Assembly: GCA_902517885.1 (NCBI GenBank) | Contig: CABYDZ010000011.1 | Coordinates: 1 to 39,261 of the forward strand | DNA from: an uncultured Pelagibacteraceae bacterium | GTDB lineage: Bacteria; Pseudomonadota; Alphaproteobacteria; Pelagibacterales; AG-422-B15 | Direction: 5' to 3' | Length of the DNA stretch: 39,261 nucleotides | Shown: piece after piece, positions 7,966-16,732 of the stretch | How the letters are laid out: each line of letters starts with the position of its first letter | Numbering within the stretch: position 1 is the first letter of the stretch | Translations under genes and position numbers: made by a program | The notes under the pieces: model-generated | What the model was told of the DNA's origin: nothing | The model's input: only the letters and a program-made list of their open reading frames with translations | Database searches by the model: none

Positions 7966-10212
7966 ATGAAAAAGTATCTTTTATTTTTATTGTTGTATTT
8001 ATTTCTGAATAATAACTTATATGCAAATGAAAATATTATAAATTCAATCAGTATTGAAGGGGTACAAAGAATTGACAAAGAAACAGTTACTTCATATGCA
8101 AATATATCAAAAGGAGATATTTATACTGAGGAAATTGGCAATAACGTTCTAAGAAATCTTTTTGAAACCAACTTATTTTCTAATATTCAAATTTCATTTG
8201 AAGCCAACATCTTAAATATTAAAATACAAGAAAACCCAACTATCAATTTGGTTAAATTTTACGGAAATTCAAAAATTAAAGATGAAGACTTAGAAATTGA
8301 AATATCGTTGAAAGAAAGGTCGGTATATTCAAGAAGTAAAGTAAAGAAAGATATTGAAAGAATGCTTTCCCTATATCAAAGAGCTGGACGTTTATCTACA
8401 GAGATAAACCCTAAGCTCGAAATGCTAGATAATAACCGTGTAAATTTGACTTATGAAATTACTGAGTCAGATGTAGCTAAAGTTTCAAATATAGTTATTT
8501 TAGGAAATAGTGTTTTTTCAACAAGCAAAATAAAGTCTATCATGAAGACTAAAGAAAAAACATTGCTACGCTTCTTATCTAGTTCAGACAATTATGATCC
8601 TGATAAATTAGAATATGATAAGCAGCTAATTACACAATTTTATAATAATAATGGATATCCTGAGTTTAAGTTTACTTCTTCTATTGCTCAATTAAAAGCC
8701 AACACAAACAACTTTGAAATTATATTAAATCTAAGTGAGGGTAATCAGTTTAATTTTGGAAAATTTGACGTTGAAAGTGAGTTAAAAAAAATAGATCCGG
8801 AATATGTTAAAGCTATTTCACCAATAAAAGAGGGAAATATTTTTAATCGAAGCCTGATTAAAGAGAGTATTGAGCAGTTAAAAGAACTTGCGCAGCTGGA
8901 AGGCTACTCTTTCATTGAAATTGATACAAATTTATTAGATGGAAATGAAGAAAACTCAGTCGATGTTAAGTTATTAATAAACGAAGGACCACGTGTTTAT
9001 GTTAATAAAATAAATATTGCAGGAAATACGCGAACTGTTGATAAGGTAATTAGAAGAGAGGTGAAACTTGCAGAAGGTGATCCATATAATAAGTATTCTA
9101 TTGACTATTCTAAGGATATAATAAGAGCACTTAACTATTTTAAACAAGTTGAAATTAATGAAGTTAGGACTGATTTTCCTGATAAGATTAACCTTGAGGT
9201 AAATGTTGAAGAAAAAAATACGGGTGAAGCTTCTATCGGCGCTGGGTATTCTAGCGCAAATGCTGCCTCACTAAATTTAGGTTTGAGAGAGAATAATTTT
9301 TTGGGAAAGGGTCAGAAAGTTAAATTTGATACATCCTTTTCAAATACAAGAACTGCATATGATATTTCGATCACAGAGCCTTATTTCAACAATAAGCCCC
9401 TTTCTTTAACTACAAATTTATATAGTAATTTTACTGATCCAAACAATGTTAACTATGAAACTGAAGATTTAGGATTTGGATTATCCTCTTCTTTTCCCTT
9501 ATCAACAGATAGATATTTAGAACTTCGGTATTCTTTATTTACTGCAAAAATTAAAGCTAATTCAAGTGCAACAGCATACGAGAATGCTTTGGCAGGAACA
9601 GACACTGTTTCATCACTTGGTTATACTTTGGCATTTGATAAGAGAAATAGTAGGTATAAACCATCTAACGGTTTTAATTTCAAACTAAGTCAAGACTTAG
9701 CGGGGCTAGGTGGAACTAGTTACTATTATAGAAATAGCTTTGAATTTAATTATTATAAAAGATTATCAAATAGATTGATAGGAGCATACAAATTACATGG
9801 AGGAAATATAAACGGGTATAATGATAAATATTCACCATTATCTTCCAACTTTAAACTTGGTGGTAAAAAATTAAGGGGCTTTAAATCTGGTAAAATAGGC
9901 CCAAAACTAGGAAACTCATATACAGGGGGACAGTATTTTTACTTGACATCTCTTGAAACAAATATTGATTTAAATATTGATGCATTCGATATTACAACTA
10001 CAGCGTTTATAGATGTTGGAAGTGTGTGGGGACTAGAAAACCCAGCTTATGGATCAATTGACGATAAACATGAAGCTCGATCATCTATTGGTATAAATCT
10101 AAATTGGGATTCAGCGATAGGGCCAATTAATATTATTTATGCAAATATATTAAAGAGCAACAAAAACGATACTTCTGACAATCTTTACTTTGATATAGGT
10201 TACAATTTTTAA
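7966..10212 (+). CDS. bamA: outer membrane protein assembly factor BamA
   Basis: BamA is the central outer-membrane component that folds and inserts beta-barrel proteins. The 748-residue precursor has a signal peptide with likely cleavage after Ala20 (LYA|NE). A run of POTRA repeats covers roughly residues 24-400, and a C-terminal barrel runs to the final residues DIGYNF, ending in Phe as expected. The barrel carries LRGF at residues 636-639, the counterpart of the conserved (V/I)RGF motif in loop 6. There is no clear Shine-Dalgarno. Skp, which delivers substrates, is encoded next. The rseP gene that usually precedes bamA is absent. Confidence 0.96.
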   Translation: MKKYLLFLLLYLFLNNNLYANENIINSISIEGVQRIDKETVTSYANISKGDIYTEEIGNNVLRNLFETNLFSNIQISFEANILNIKIQENPTINLVKFYGNSKIKDEDLEIEISLKERSVYSRSKVKKDIERMLSLYQRAGRLSTEINPKLEMLDNNRVNLTYEITESDVAKVSNIVILGNSVFSTSKIKSIMKTKEKTLLRFLSSSDNYDPDKLEYDKQLITQFYNNNGYPEFKFTSSIAQLKANTNNFEIILNLSEGNQFNFGKFDVESELKKIDPEYVKAISPIKEGNIFNRSLIKESIEQLKELAQLEGYSFIEIDTNLLDGNEENSVDVKLLINEGPRVYVNKINIAGNTRTVDKVIRREVKLAEGDPYNKYSIDYSKDIIRALNYFKQVEINEVRTDFPDKINLEVNVEEKNTGEASIGAGYSSANAASLNLGLRENNFLGKGQKVKFDTSFSNTRTAYDISITEPYFNNKPLSLTTNLYSNFTDPNNVNYETEDLGFGLSSSFPLSTDRYLELRYSLFTAKIKANSSATAYENALAGTDTVSSLGYTLAFDKRNSRYKPSNGFNFKLSQDLAGLGGTSYYYRNSFEFNYYKRLSNRLIGAYKLHGGNINGYNDKYSPLSSNFKLGGKKLRGFKSGKIGPKLGNSYTGGQYFYLTSLETNIDLNIDAFDITTTAFIDVGSVWGLENPAYGSIDDKHEARSSIGINLNWDSAIGPINIIYANILKSNKNDTSDNLYFDIGYNF

Positions 10213-10229
10213 AATAAGCAGGTTAAATA

Positions 10230-10766
10230 ATGATTAAAAAACTTTTAATATTAATTATCTCTATTTGTATTATTCCATCTTTCCTGATGGCTGACTATCC
10301 GAATACCTCAATTGGTGTTATTGATATAAATAAAATACTAGCTGAAGCTAATGCAGCAGTAGAAGCAGCAGAGGAAATTGAGAAAATAGCGATTGAAATA
10401 GAAAACGAAATTAAGGCAAGTGATGAGGAGATAATCAAAGAGCAGAATCTACTTATTGAGTCTCAATCAATCATGGCACCAGAAGCCTTTGAGGCCAAAA
10501 GAATTGAATATGAGAGTAAAATTCAGACTTATAACAGCGAAAGACAGTCAAAACTTATGAAAATTGATGAGCTTATTGCCATATCAAGAAACGATATTTT
10601 AAATGCTATAAAGCCAATATTAGAAGAAATATCTAACGAAAAAGGTATAACAATTATTTTAGAAAAAACTTCAATTATGTTGAATGCTGAAAAGATGGAT
10701 ATAACTAATGAAGCTTTAAAAAAATTAAATAAATCACTGCCAAATATTAAAGTATCTAGAGACTAA
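10230..10766 (+). CDS. skp: OmpH/Skp-family periplasmic chaperone
   Basis: Skp-type chaperones hold unfolded outer-membrane proteins in the periplasm on the way to BamA. The 178-residue precursor has a signal peptide with likely cleavage after Ala21 (LMA|DY). Then comes the family start SIGVIDINKILAEANA and a long, charged helical hairpin (residues 40-120) rich in Glu, Lys and Ile. The C-terminal strand region contains NEKGITIILEKTSIM, typical of OmpH. Its position directly after bamA and before lpxD is the standard order. Sequence conservation in this family is low, so the call rests on fold pattern and context together. Confidence 0.9.
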   Translation: MIKKLLILIISICIIPSFLMADYPNTSIGVIDINKILAEANAAVEAAEEIEKIAIEIENEIKASDEEIIKEQNLLIESQSIMAPEAFEAKRIEYESKIQTYNSERQSKLMKIDELIAISRNDILNAIKPILEEISNEKGITIILEKTSIMLNAEKMDITNEALKKLNKSLPNIKVSRD

Positions 10767-10772
10767 GATTCA

Positions 10773-11750
10773 ATGAAATCTAGTTTTTTTAAAAACTTGG
10801 GACCTATCAGATATTCTACTATCAAAGAGCATTTTGAATCAGTACCTATTAATATTGACGAAGATACTCCTTTTAATGAGTTTACAAGCATTAAAAATTT
10901 AAAATTGGGAGGTCTATCCTTTTTAACCGATACTAACTTTGATAAAGAAAATATACTAAATGATGGTACAATTATTTGCAGTCAATCTATCCATAAAAAA
11001 TTTAAAAATGACAATCCTCTTATAATAGTTAATGATTTACATTCAGCTGTAGCAAAGCTATCGAATATTTTTTACCGCTTTCTTACATATGAAGAAATTA
11101 AAAATCTTGGTAAGCCAAAAATTGGAACTAATTGTAATATTTCTCAGTCCGCAATTATTGAAAATGGAGCTGTTATTGGAAAAAACGTTCATATAAGTGC
11201 TGGTTGCTATGTAGGGTACAACTGTGTTATTGGAGATAACACTTTTATTGACTCTAATACCGTAATTACTAATTCTATAATTGCAGAAAACACGCATATC
11301 GGCAGAAATTCATCTTTAGGACAACAAGGGTTTGGTTTTGCTATAAGCAAAGATAAAAATATTAGAATATTTCATAGTGGAAGAGTAATAATCCAAGAGG
11401 GTGTTAACGTAGGATCAAATTGTACCATTGATAGAGGTAGTTTTGGAGACACTATCATTGGGCAAAACACGTACATTGATAATCTATGCCACATCGCACA
11501 TAATGTTGCTGTTGGTAATAATTGTATTTTTGCAGCTATGACCGGCATTGCAGGAAGTGCTATTATTGGCAATGATGTAATGACTGGAGGTCAAGTAGGT
11601 ATAGCGGGACATATAAAAATAGGTAACAATGTGCAAATTGCAGCTCAAAGTGGCGTGCTTAAGGATATAGGCAATGATAGTTCTGTTATGGGGCATCCAG
11701 CAATAGATAAATTCAAATATATCAGAAAATATAAAAAAAATTATGCCTGA
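10773..11750 (+). CDS. lpxD: UDP-3-O-(3-hydroxyacyl)glucosamine N-acyltransferase
   Basis: LpxD adds the second hydroxyacyl chain to UDP-3-O-acylglucosamine in lipid A synthesis. The 325-residue protein has an N-terminal uridine-binding domain (to about residue 105) followed by a left-handed parallel beta-helix of hexapeptide repeats, for example IGTNCNISQSAIIENGAVIG. The catalytic histidine is His243 in CHIAHNVAVG, matching His239 of E. coli. QQGFGFA is the usual insertion in the helix. The gene starts 6 bases after skp and overlaps fabZ by 8 bases. Confidence 0.96.
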   Translation: MKSSFFKNLGPIRYSTIKEHFESVPINIDEDTPFNEFTSIKNLKLGGLSFLTDTNFDKENILNDGTIICSQSIHKKFKNDNPLIIVNDLHSAVAKLSNIFYRFLTYEEIKNLGKPKIGTNCNISQSAIIENGAVIGKNVHISAGCYVGYNCVIGDNTFIDSNTVITNSIIAENTHIGRNSSLGQQGFGFAISKDKNIRIFHSGRVIIQEGVNVGSNCTIDRGSFGDTIIGQNTYIDNLCHIAHNVAVGNNCIFAAMTGIAGSAIIGNDVMTGGQVGIAGHIKIGNNVQIAAQSGVLKDIGNDSSVMGHPAIDKFKYIRKYKKNYA

Positions 11751-12210
11751 TATCAAAATTAATTTTGATGAAATAAGAGAATTGATTCCACATCGTGAAC
11801 CATTTCTTTTTCTTGATGAGTTAGTGGATATTATTAAGTTAAAAAAAGCTACTGGTATAAAGACTTTTTCAAAAGATGAATTTTTTTTTAAGGGCCATTT
11901 TCCAGGTCAACCCGTAGTACCTGGCGTGATATTAGTTGAAATGATGGCGCAAACAGCTGCTGCACTAATCGCTTACAGTATAAGAGAGGAAACTTTTGAT
12001 AAAATTGTTTACCTGATGAATATTGAAAGAACCAAGTTTAGAAAGCCTGTTTTTCCAGATACGAAAATATTTACTGATGTAAATGCTTTACGTTCAAAAG
12101 GTAGAGTTTGGAGATTTGAAGGAAAATCATACGATATAAGTAGCAATACTATATGTGAAGCAAATTGGAGTGCTATGATAATGGATAGGGACAATGAACA
12201 AAATTCATAA
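11743..12210 (+). CDS. fabZ: 3-hydroxyacyl-ACP dehydratase FabZ
   Basis: FabZ dehydrates 3-hydroxyacyl-ACP in fatty acid elongation and competes with the Lpx acyltransferases for the same pool. The 155-residue protein has the hot-dog fold signature LIPHREPFLFLDEL, then FFKGHFPGQPVVPGVILVE with catalytic His52 and Glu66. The length is normal. It overlaps lpxD by 8 and lpxA by 17 bases, so the lpxD-fabZ-lpxA cluster is probably translationally coupled. Confidence 0.97.
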   Translation: MPDIKINFDEIRELIPHREPFLFLDELVDIIKLKKATGIKTFSKDEFFFKGHFPGQPVVPGVILVEMMAQTAAALIAYSIREETFDKIVYLMNIERTKFRKPVFPDTKIFTDVNALRSKGRVWRFEGKSYDISSNTICEANWSAMIMDRDNEQNS

Positions 12211-12973
12211 TACGGCAATAATTGGAAAAAATACGATAGTCGGATCTAATGTTGAAATTGGTCCTTATTGCGTAATTGAAGATGGAGTAAAGATTGGTAA
12301 TGACAATATTCTTCATTCTAGCGTTTATATGTCTGGAGAAACAGATATAGGCAAGGGGAATACTTTTTTCCCTTTTTGTTCAATTGGATCTAAGCCTCAA
12401 GATTTAAAATACCAGGGTGAAAAGAGCAAACTTATTATTGGGGACAAAAATATTTTTAGAGAACAATGCACAGCTAACCCAGGTACATTAGGTGATAATA
12501 TGATAACAATTATTGGAAACTCATCATTATTTATGATAGGTGCTCATATTGCCCATGATTGCGTTATTGGAGATAGAGTAATTATGGCAAACCAAGCTAC
12601 ACTTGGTGGACACGTTAAGGTTGATAATTTTGCTGTATTAGGAGGGTTATCAGCAGTCCACCAATTCTGCAGAATTGGAAAATTAGCCATGGTAGGTGGA
12701 TTGTCAGCTGTAGAAAATGATGTAATTCCATTTGGTTTAGCTCTTGGCAACAGAGCTAAAATAACAGGTGTGAATATAGTTGGATTAAAAAGAGCAAATT
12801 ATAGTAAAGGCGCTATTAGAGAGTATTCAAATATTGTTGATAAAATATTTACTGGTGGAACAATTAAATCAGAGAAGGAGAAGATAAAAAGTAGCAATAA
12901 TGATTTAATAAAAGAACTTTTAATCTTCTTGGACAAAAGCTCTTCAAGAGGACTTTGTCAGTATGGTAAATAA
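12194..12973 (+). CDS. lpxA: UDP-N-acetylglucosamine O-acyltransferase
   Basis: LpxA transfers a 3-hydroxyacyl chain from ACP to UDP-GlcNAc, the first step of lipid A synthesis. The 259-residue protein starts IHNTAIIGKNTIVGSNVEIG and is a left-handed beta-helix trimer type. The catalytic base is His121 in GAHIAHDCVIG, matching His125 of E. coli. The C-terminal helical part begins at GLKRANYSKGAIREYS. The ATG at 12194 lies inside the end of fabZ and gives the standard N-terminus. lpxI overlaps by 11 bases. Confidence 0.97.
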   Translation: MNKIHNTAIIGKNTIVGSNVEIGPYCVIEDGVKIGNDNILHSSVYMSGETDIGKGNTFFPFCSIGSKPQDLKYQGEKSKLIIGDKNIFREQCTANPGTLGDNMITIIGNSSLFMIGAHIAHDCVIGDRVIMANQATLGGHVKVDNFAVLGGLSAVHQFCRIGKLAMVGGLSAVENDVIPFGLALGNRAKITGVNIVGLKRANYSKGAIREYSNIVDKIFTGGTIKSEKEKIKSSNNDLIKELLIFLDKSSSRGLCQYGK

Positions 12974-13784
12974 TTCATCAATTTGTATAATAGGTGGTTA
13001 TGACAAACTATCAAAGTCTCTTTTTAAAATACTTAAAAATAAATATGATTCTACGATTTTTATAAACCTTCTAAGCACAACTTTTCATGATGAAAACTTA
13101 TATAACTATAATATTTTTGAATTAAAAAAAATATTAAAGCTTCTTAAAACACGAAACGTCAATGATATAATTTTTTTGGGAAAAATAGTAAGGCCAGATT
13201 TATCTAAATTTAAAAATGATGGAATTGTTGAAAATTATATTCCTAAACTTGTAGAGGCTTATAAAAAGGGTGATGGCGCTGTTTTAGATGCGGTTGTAAA
13301 TATATTTAAAGATCACAATTTCAGAGCTGTATCCCCATTTAAATACTGTGATGATTTAAGTTTAAGTAATTCTGATGTTTTAAAAAGATATAATAAAGAA
13401 GATATTATAGATATAAAAAAATCCAGTAAACTTCTTGATATTTTATCAGAATTTGACAATGCTCAAAGTGTTGTATGCGCTGAAGGATATATAATTGCAA
13501 TTGAGGCAGTAGAAGGAACTGATGCTTTGTTAAATAGATCTCGACAATTAAGAAAAGATTTGGGCCAATTAGAAACTAAATCAGGATTTTTAGTAAAGAA
13601 AATAAAAAAAAGTCAAAGTAGATTTATTGATTTACCAGTGGTCGGCCCTAGAACTATAAACCTAATAAAAAAAGCAAACCTAAAGGGTCTTGCTATAGAT
13701 ATTAAGAATACATTGATTTATAAGAAAGACGATTTTCTTAGATTAGCTAAAGAATACGACCTGATAATTTACGATATAAACTAG
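12963..13784 (+). CDS. lpxI: UDP-2,3-diacylglucosamine pyrophosphatase LpxI
   Basis: LpxI hydrolyses UDP-2,3-diacylglucosamine to lipid X plus UMP; alphaproteobacteria use it in place of LpxH. The 273-residue protein has the N-terminal domain with DGAVLDAVVNIFKDHNF and the C-terminal catalytic domain with EGYIIAIEAVEGTDALLNRS and DLPVVGPRTINLIKKANLKG, which are diagnostic of the family. The next pathway gene, lpxB, normally adjacent, is not here. Instead the gene meets gltA tail to tail, with only 4 bases between the stops, so there is no room for a terminator. Confidence 0.93.
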   Translation: MVNNSSICIIGGYDKLSKSLFKILKNKYDSTIFINLLSTTFHDENLYNYNIFELKKILKLLKTRNVNDIIFLGKIVRPDLSKFKNDGIVENYIPKLVEAYKKGDGAVLDAVVNIFKDHNFRAVSPFKYCDDLSLSNSDVLKRYNKEDIIDIKKSSKLLDILSEFDNAQSVVCAEGYIIAIEAVEGTDALLNRSRQLRKDLGQLETKSGFLVKKIKKSQSRFIDLPVVGPRTINLIKKANLKGLAIDIKNTLIYKKDDFLRLAKEYDLIIYDIN

Positions 13785-13788
13785 TTAC

Positions 13789-15114
13789 TTAACGTGTATT
13801 TTTACTTGATCTGCCAACTCCATATTTGGTAATACCTTTTCCAGTATACAATTGTCTTGGTCTTCCAATTTTTTGGATTGGATCTTCAATCATTTCTGTC
13901 CATTGCGCAGTCCATCCGGCAGTTCTCGCTATTGCAAATATAACAGTAAACATTTCTGGAGGGAATCCTATTGCTCTAAGAATTATTCCAGAATAAAAAT
14001 CAACATTTGGGTAAAGTCTTTTTTCTCTAAAATATTTATCATTTAGTGCAATTTTTTCTAAATCCATTGCAAGTTTTAATATCGGATCATTCTTAACTCC
14101 CACATGTTTAAGAACTTTTAGACATATGCCTTTAAGTATTTTTGCTCTCGGATCATAATTTTTATAAACTCTGTGACCGAAACCCATTAACTTGAAAGGA
14201 TCTTTTTTATTTTTAGCCTTCGCAATATATTTTTTAATATTTTTTGATGATCCAATTTCCTCTAGCATTTCTAACGCAGCTTGGTTAGCGCCTCCATGAG
14301 CTGGCCCCCATAATGAAGAAACTCCTGCGGCTATGCAAGCGAATGGGTTTGCCCCAGATGAACCTGCAAGTCTTACAGTCGATGTAGATGCATTTTGCTC
14401 ATGATCAGCATGGAGAATTAGAATTGTATCCATTGCTTTTGCAAGAACAGGTGAAATTTTATAATTCTCTGCAGTATTGCTAAAACACATGTATAAAAAA
14501 TTTTCTGAAAAAGTAAGATTATTTCTTGGGGAAACAAAGGCTTGGCCTAAGGAGTATTTATAGGCCATCGCGCCAATTGTAGCAGATTTTGCAATAATTC
14601 TTCTTGTTGCTTCCTGTCTTTGATGAGAGTCATTAATATTTAATGTATCTTGGTAAAAGGAGGATAAAGCGCCCATAACACCAACCATCATCGCCATAGG
14701 ATGAGCATCTCTTCTAAATCCTTGAAAAAAATTTATGATTTGCTCATGAAGCAAGGTATGTCTTGTGATAAGTCTTTTATATTTAGCGAGCTGTTCTTTA
14801 TTTGGTAGGTCTCCATAGATAAGCAAGTTAACAACTTCAATGAAATCACTCTTTCTTGCTAATTCTTCAATATCATATCCTCTATACCTTAGAATCCCAT
14901 TATCTCCATCGATATATGTGATTTTTGACTCACATGAGGCAGTAGATGTAAATCCTGGGTCATATGTAAATATATTTGCCTCAGCGTGTAATTTAGAGAT
15001 ATCTATAACAGCTTCGCCCTCAGTAGAATTATATATTGGAAATTCGTAAGTTTTTTGATCGATTATTAATTTAGCTTTTCTATTATTTTTTTTATTTAAT
15101 TTCTGCTTAACCAT
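13789..15114 (-). CDS. gltA: citrate synthase
   Basis: Citrate synthase condenses oxaloacetate and acetyl-CoA at the entry of the TCA cycle. The 441-residue protein is of the bacterial type II (long) form, with an N-terminal beta domain. The active-site residues are present: His273 in [11 protein letters not shown], His314 in [15 protein letters not shown], and Asp372 in NVDFYSG; the segment [18 protein letters not shown] is also diagnostic. Upstream lies a 50-base gap after lexA, rich in A and T, in which I cannot place a promoter firmly. It converges with lpxI at 13784. Confidence 0.97.
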   Translation of the reverse strand: MVKQKLNKKNNRKAKLIIDQKTYEFPIYNSTEGEAVIDISKLHAEANIFTYDPGFTSTASCESKITYIDGDNGILRYRGYDIEELARKSDFIEVVNLLIYGDLPNKEQLAKYKRLITRHTLLHEQIINFFQGFRRDAHPMAMMVGVMGALSSFYQDTLNINDSHQRQEATRRIIAKSATIGAMAYKYSLGQAFVSPRNNLTFSENFLYMCFSNTAENYKISPVLAKAMDTILILHADHEQNASTSTVRLAGSSGANPFACIAAGVSSLWGPAHGGANQAALEMLEEIGSSKNIKKYIAKAKNKKDPFKLMGFGHRVYKNYDPRAKILKGICLKVLKHVGVKNDPILKLAMDLEKIALNDKYFREKRLYPNVDFYSGIILRAIGFPPEMFTVIFAIARTAGWTAQWTEMIEDPIQKIGRPRQLYTGKGITKYGVGRSSKNTR

Positions 15115-15164
15115 TTACATTGATATAGATAAACTATTTCTAGAATAAAAAAAGTTAAAAAAAA

Positions 15165-15842
15165 TTAATATTTTCTTAACAGACCTATAAGCTTTCCCTG
15201 AATTTTAACTCTATGTGCAGATAGAATTCTTGTTTCATAAATAGGATTAGCGCTTTCTAATGCGATACTTTGTCCTTTTTTTCTTATTCTTTTTAATGTT
15301 GCTTCAGAGTCATCAATTAGAGCAACGGCTATATCACCGTTTTCAACAAGATTGGTTTTTTTAATTAATACGGTATCTCCGTCATAAATACCTTCATTAA
15401 TCATAGACTCACCTTCAACTGTTAAAGCATAACTTTCACCAATAGGCATCATTTCTTTTGGAACATCTACTGATGTATCGTTATGTTGAATAGCTTCAAT
15501 AGGGGTACCTGCTGCAATCTTCCCAAGCAATGGGAGGGTACTTAATTTACTGTTTTCATCTTTATTGCTTCCTGTAAAATCTCCAACAATAATATTTTTA
15601 TTAGTTTTATCCGATACTTTTAGAGTAGATATTGCATCCTTAATAACTTCTAACGCTCTAGCTTTGTGAGCTAGCCTTCTTACAAATCCTCTTTCTTCTA
15701 AGGCTATTACAAGTCTATGAATACCTGATTTAGATTTAAGATTAAGCGCAGCTTTCATTTCTTCATAAGATGGCGTCACACCACTTTTTACCTGATAGCC
15801 CTGAATGTACTCTAATAGTTCTTTTTGTTTTTTTGTTAACAT
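15165..15842 (-). CDS. lexA: LexA SOS repressor
   Basis: LexA represses DNA-damage genes until RecA filaments trigger its self-cleavage. I start at the ATG at 15842, giving 225 residues beginning MLTKKQKELLEYI, the family start, with AGGA 8 bases upstream. A frame extension to 15881 would run through the SOS box and is unlikely. The winged helix covers residues 1-65, with the alphaproteobacterial recognition block LKSKSGIHRLVIALEERGF. The self-cleavage bond is Ala111-Gly112 in KIAAGTP, and the catalytic pair is Ser146 (EGESMINEG) and Lys184 (ATLKRI). The gene lies after trpC with its own operator, and gltA follows. Confidence 0.97.
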   Translation of the reverse strand: MLTKKQKELLEYIQGYQVKSGVTPSYEEMKAALNLKSKSGIHRLVIALEERGFVRRLAHKARALEVIKDAISTLKVSDKTNKNIIVGDFTGSNKDENSKLSTLPLLGKIAAGTPIEAIQHNDTSVDVPKEMMPIGESYALTVEGESMINEGIYDGDTVLIKKTNLVENGDIAVALIDDSEATLKRIRKKGQSIALESANPIYETRILSAHRVKIQGKLIGLLRKY

Positions 15843-15862
15843 TGATTCGTTCCTATATACAT

Positions 15863-15877
15863 GTTCTACCAATGTTC
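15863..15877 (-). promoter_or_regulatory. SOS box (LexA operator) of lexA
   Basis: The plus strand reads GTTC-TACCAAT-GTTC at 15863-15877, which is the direct-repeat GTTC-N7-GTTC operator known for LexA of alphaproteobacteria such as Rhizobium and Caulobacter. It lies 20 bases upstream of the lexA start codon, the right place for autorepression. A third GTTC at 15849-15852 has a different spacing (10 bases) and is probably chance. Confidence 0.85.
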
Positions 15878-15891
15878 TCATTATCTTTCAA
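15863..15891 (-). promoter_or_regulatory. candidate lexA promoter
   Basis: On the minus strand TTGAAA (15891-15886) lies 17 bases before TAGAAC (15868-15863), a plausible -35/-10 pair with a good -35 and a weak -10. The -10 would overlap the SOS box, so bound LexA would block RNA polymerase. The predicted start is near 15856, leaving a very short leader that still contains the AGGA ribosome binding site. This is read by eye only. Confidence 0.45.
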
Positions 15892-15940
15892 TGAAATAAT
15901 ATTTAATATAATCAGTAATTTAGTTAGTATAGTTTAACTA

Positions 15941-16732
15941 TCAATTTAGAATATTTGCAATATCAGACGATAATTGTTCTGATTTCATAAGGTATTCGCC
16001 TATGAGAAAATTATTAATACCAGTTATAGAAATAATTTTACTCACATCACTATGACTATGAAAACCGCTTTCTGAGATAAAAATTTTATTTAAATCAGCT
16101 ATATAACTACTGAGCTCAATTGTAGTTTCTATTCTAGTTTCAAAATTATTTAAGTTTCTATTATTTATGCCGATTAATTCTGATTGCATATTTATTGCTC
16201 TTTCAAGCTCCTCCTTATTATGGATTTCAATTATAACATCTAGGCCTATATTCTGAGCAATTGCTTCAAGTTTATCCGCTTTTTTTTGGTCGAGCATAGC
16301 TAAGATTATTAAAATACAGCTTGCCCCAAATAACTTGCTTTCATAAATTTGATATTCATCAACTATGAAATCTTTTCTTAAAATTGGTAAAGTAGATATT
16401 TTTCTTATTTCAATAAGATCTTCAATTTTTCCTTTGAAATATTTTTCATCTGTCAATATTGATAGACAGGAGACACCACATTCTTCATATACTTGTGCAA
16501 TATTAGATAGGTTTATTTCTTCATTTACAAAATTTCCTAAAGAAGGGCTTGCGCGTTTTAACTCACCTATTATTGATGTTCGAGACGTCTCATCCTTTAA
16601 TTTTTTCGAAAAACTGAAATCGTGCGAGGGTATATCTTTTAACTTATTTAGGATATCACTTTGAGTATGCAGCTTTTTTTGCTTATTAACAAAGTCAATT
16701 TTATATTCATATATTTTTTTCAAAATCGACAT
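15941..16732 (-). CDS. trpC: indole-3-glycerol phosphate synthase
   Basis: TrpC closes the indole ring in tryptophan synthesis, converting carboxyphenylaminodeoxyribulose phosphate to indoleglycerol phosphate. The 263-residue TIM barrel has IIGELKRASPSLG (Glu57, Lys59), LRKDFIVDEYQIYES with Lys120, VIIEIHNKEEL, GINNRNLNNF and ISESGFHS, all in the expected order. There is no fused TrpF domain. The start overlaps the trpD stop by one base. It is the last gene of the ppiD-trpEGDC run; a 98-base gap with the SOS box separates it from lexA. Confidence 0.96.
   Translation of the reverse strand: MSILKKIYEYKIDFVNKQKKLHTQSDILNKLKDIPSHDFSFSKKLKDETSRTSIIGELKRASPSLGNFVNEEINLSNIAQVYEECGVSCLSILTDEKYFKGKIEDLIEIRKISTLPILRKDFIVDEYQIYESKLFGASCILIILAMLDQKKADKLEAIAQNIGLDVIIEIHNKEELERAINMQSELIGINNRNLNNFETRIETTIELSSYIADLNKIFISESGFHSHSDVSKIISITGINNFLIGEYLMKSEQLSSDIANILN

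Noticed and set aside
15849-15877. Third GTTC as part of an extended SOS operator
   Set aside because: The spacing from 15849-15852 to the next GTTC is 10 bases, not 7, so it does not fit the known repeat.
15843-15881. Longer lexA start at 15881
   Set aside because: The extra 13 residues are not in the family and overlap the SOS box; AGGA precedes the ATG at 15842.
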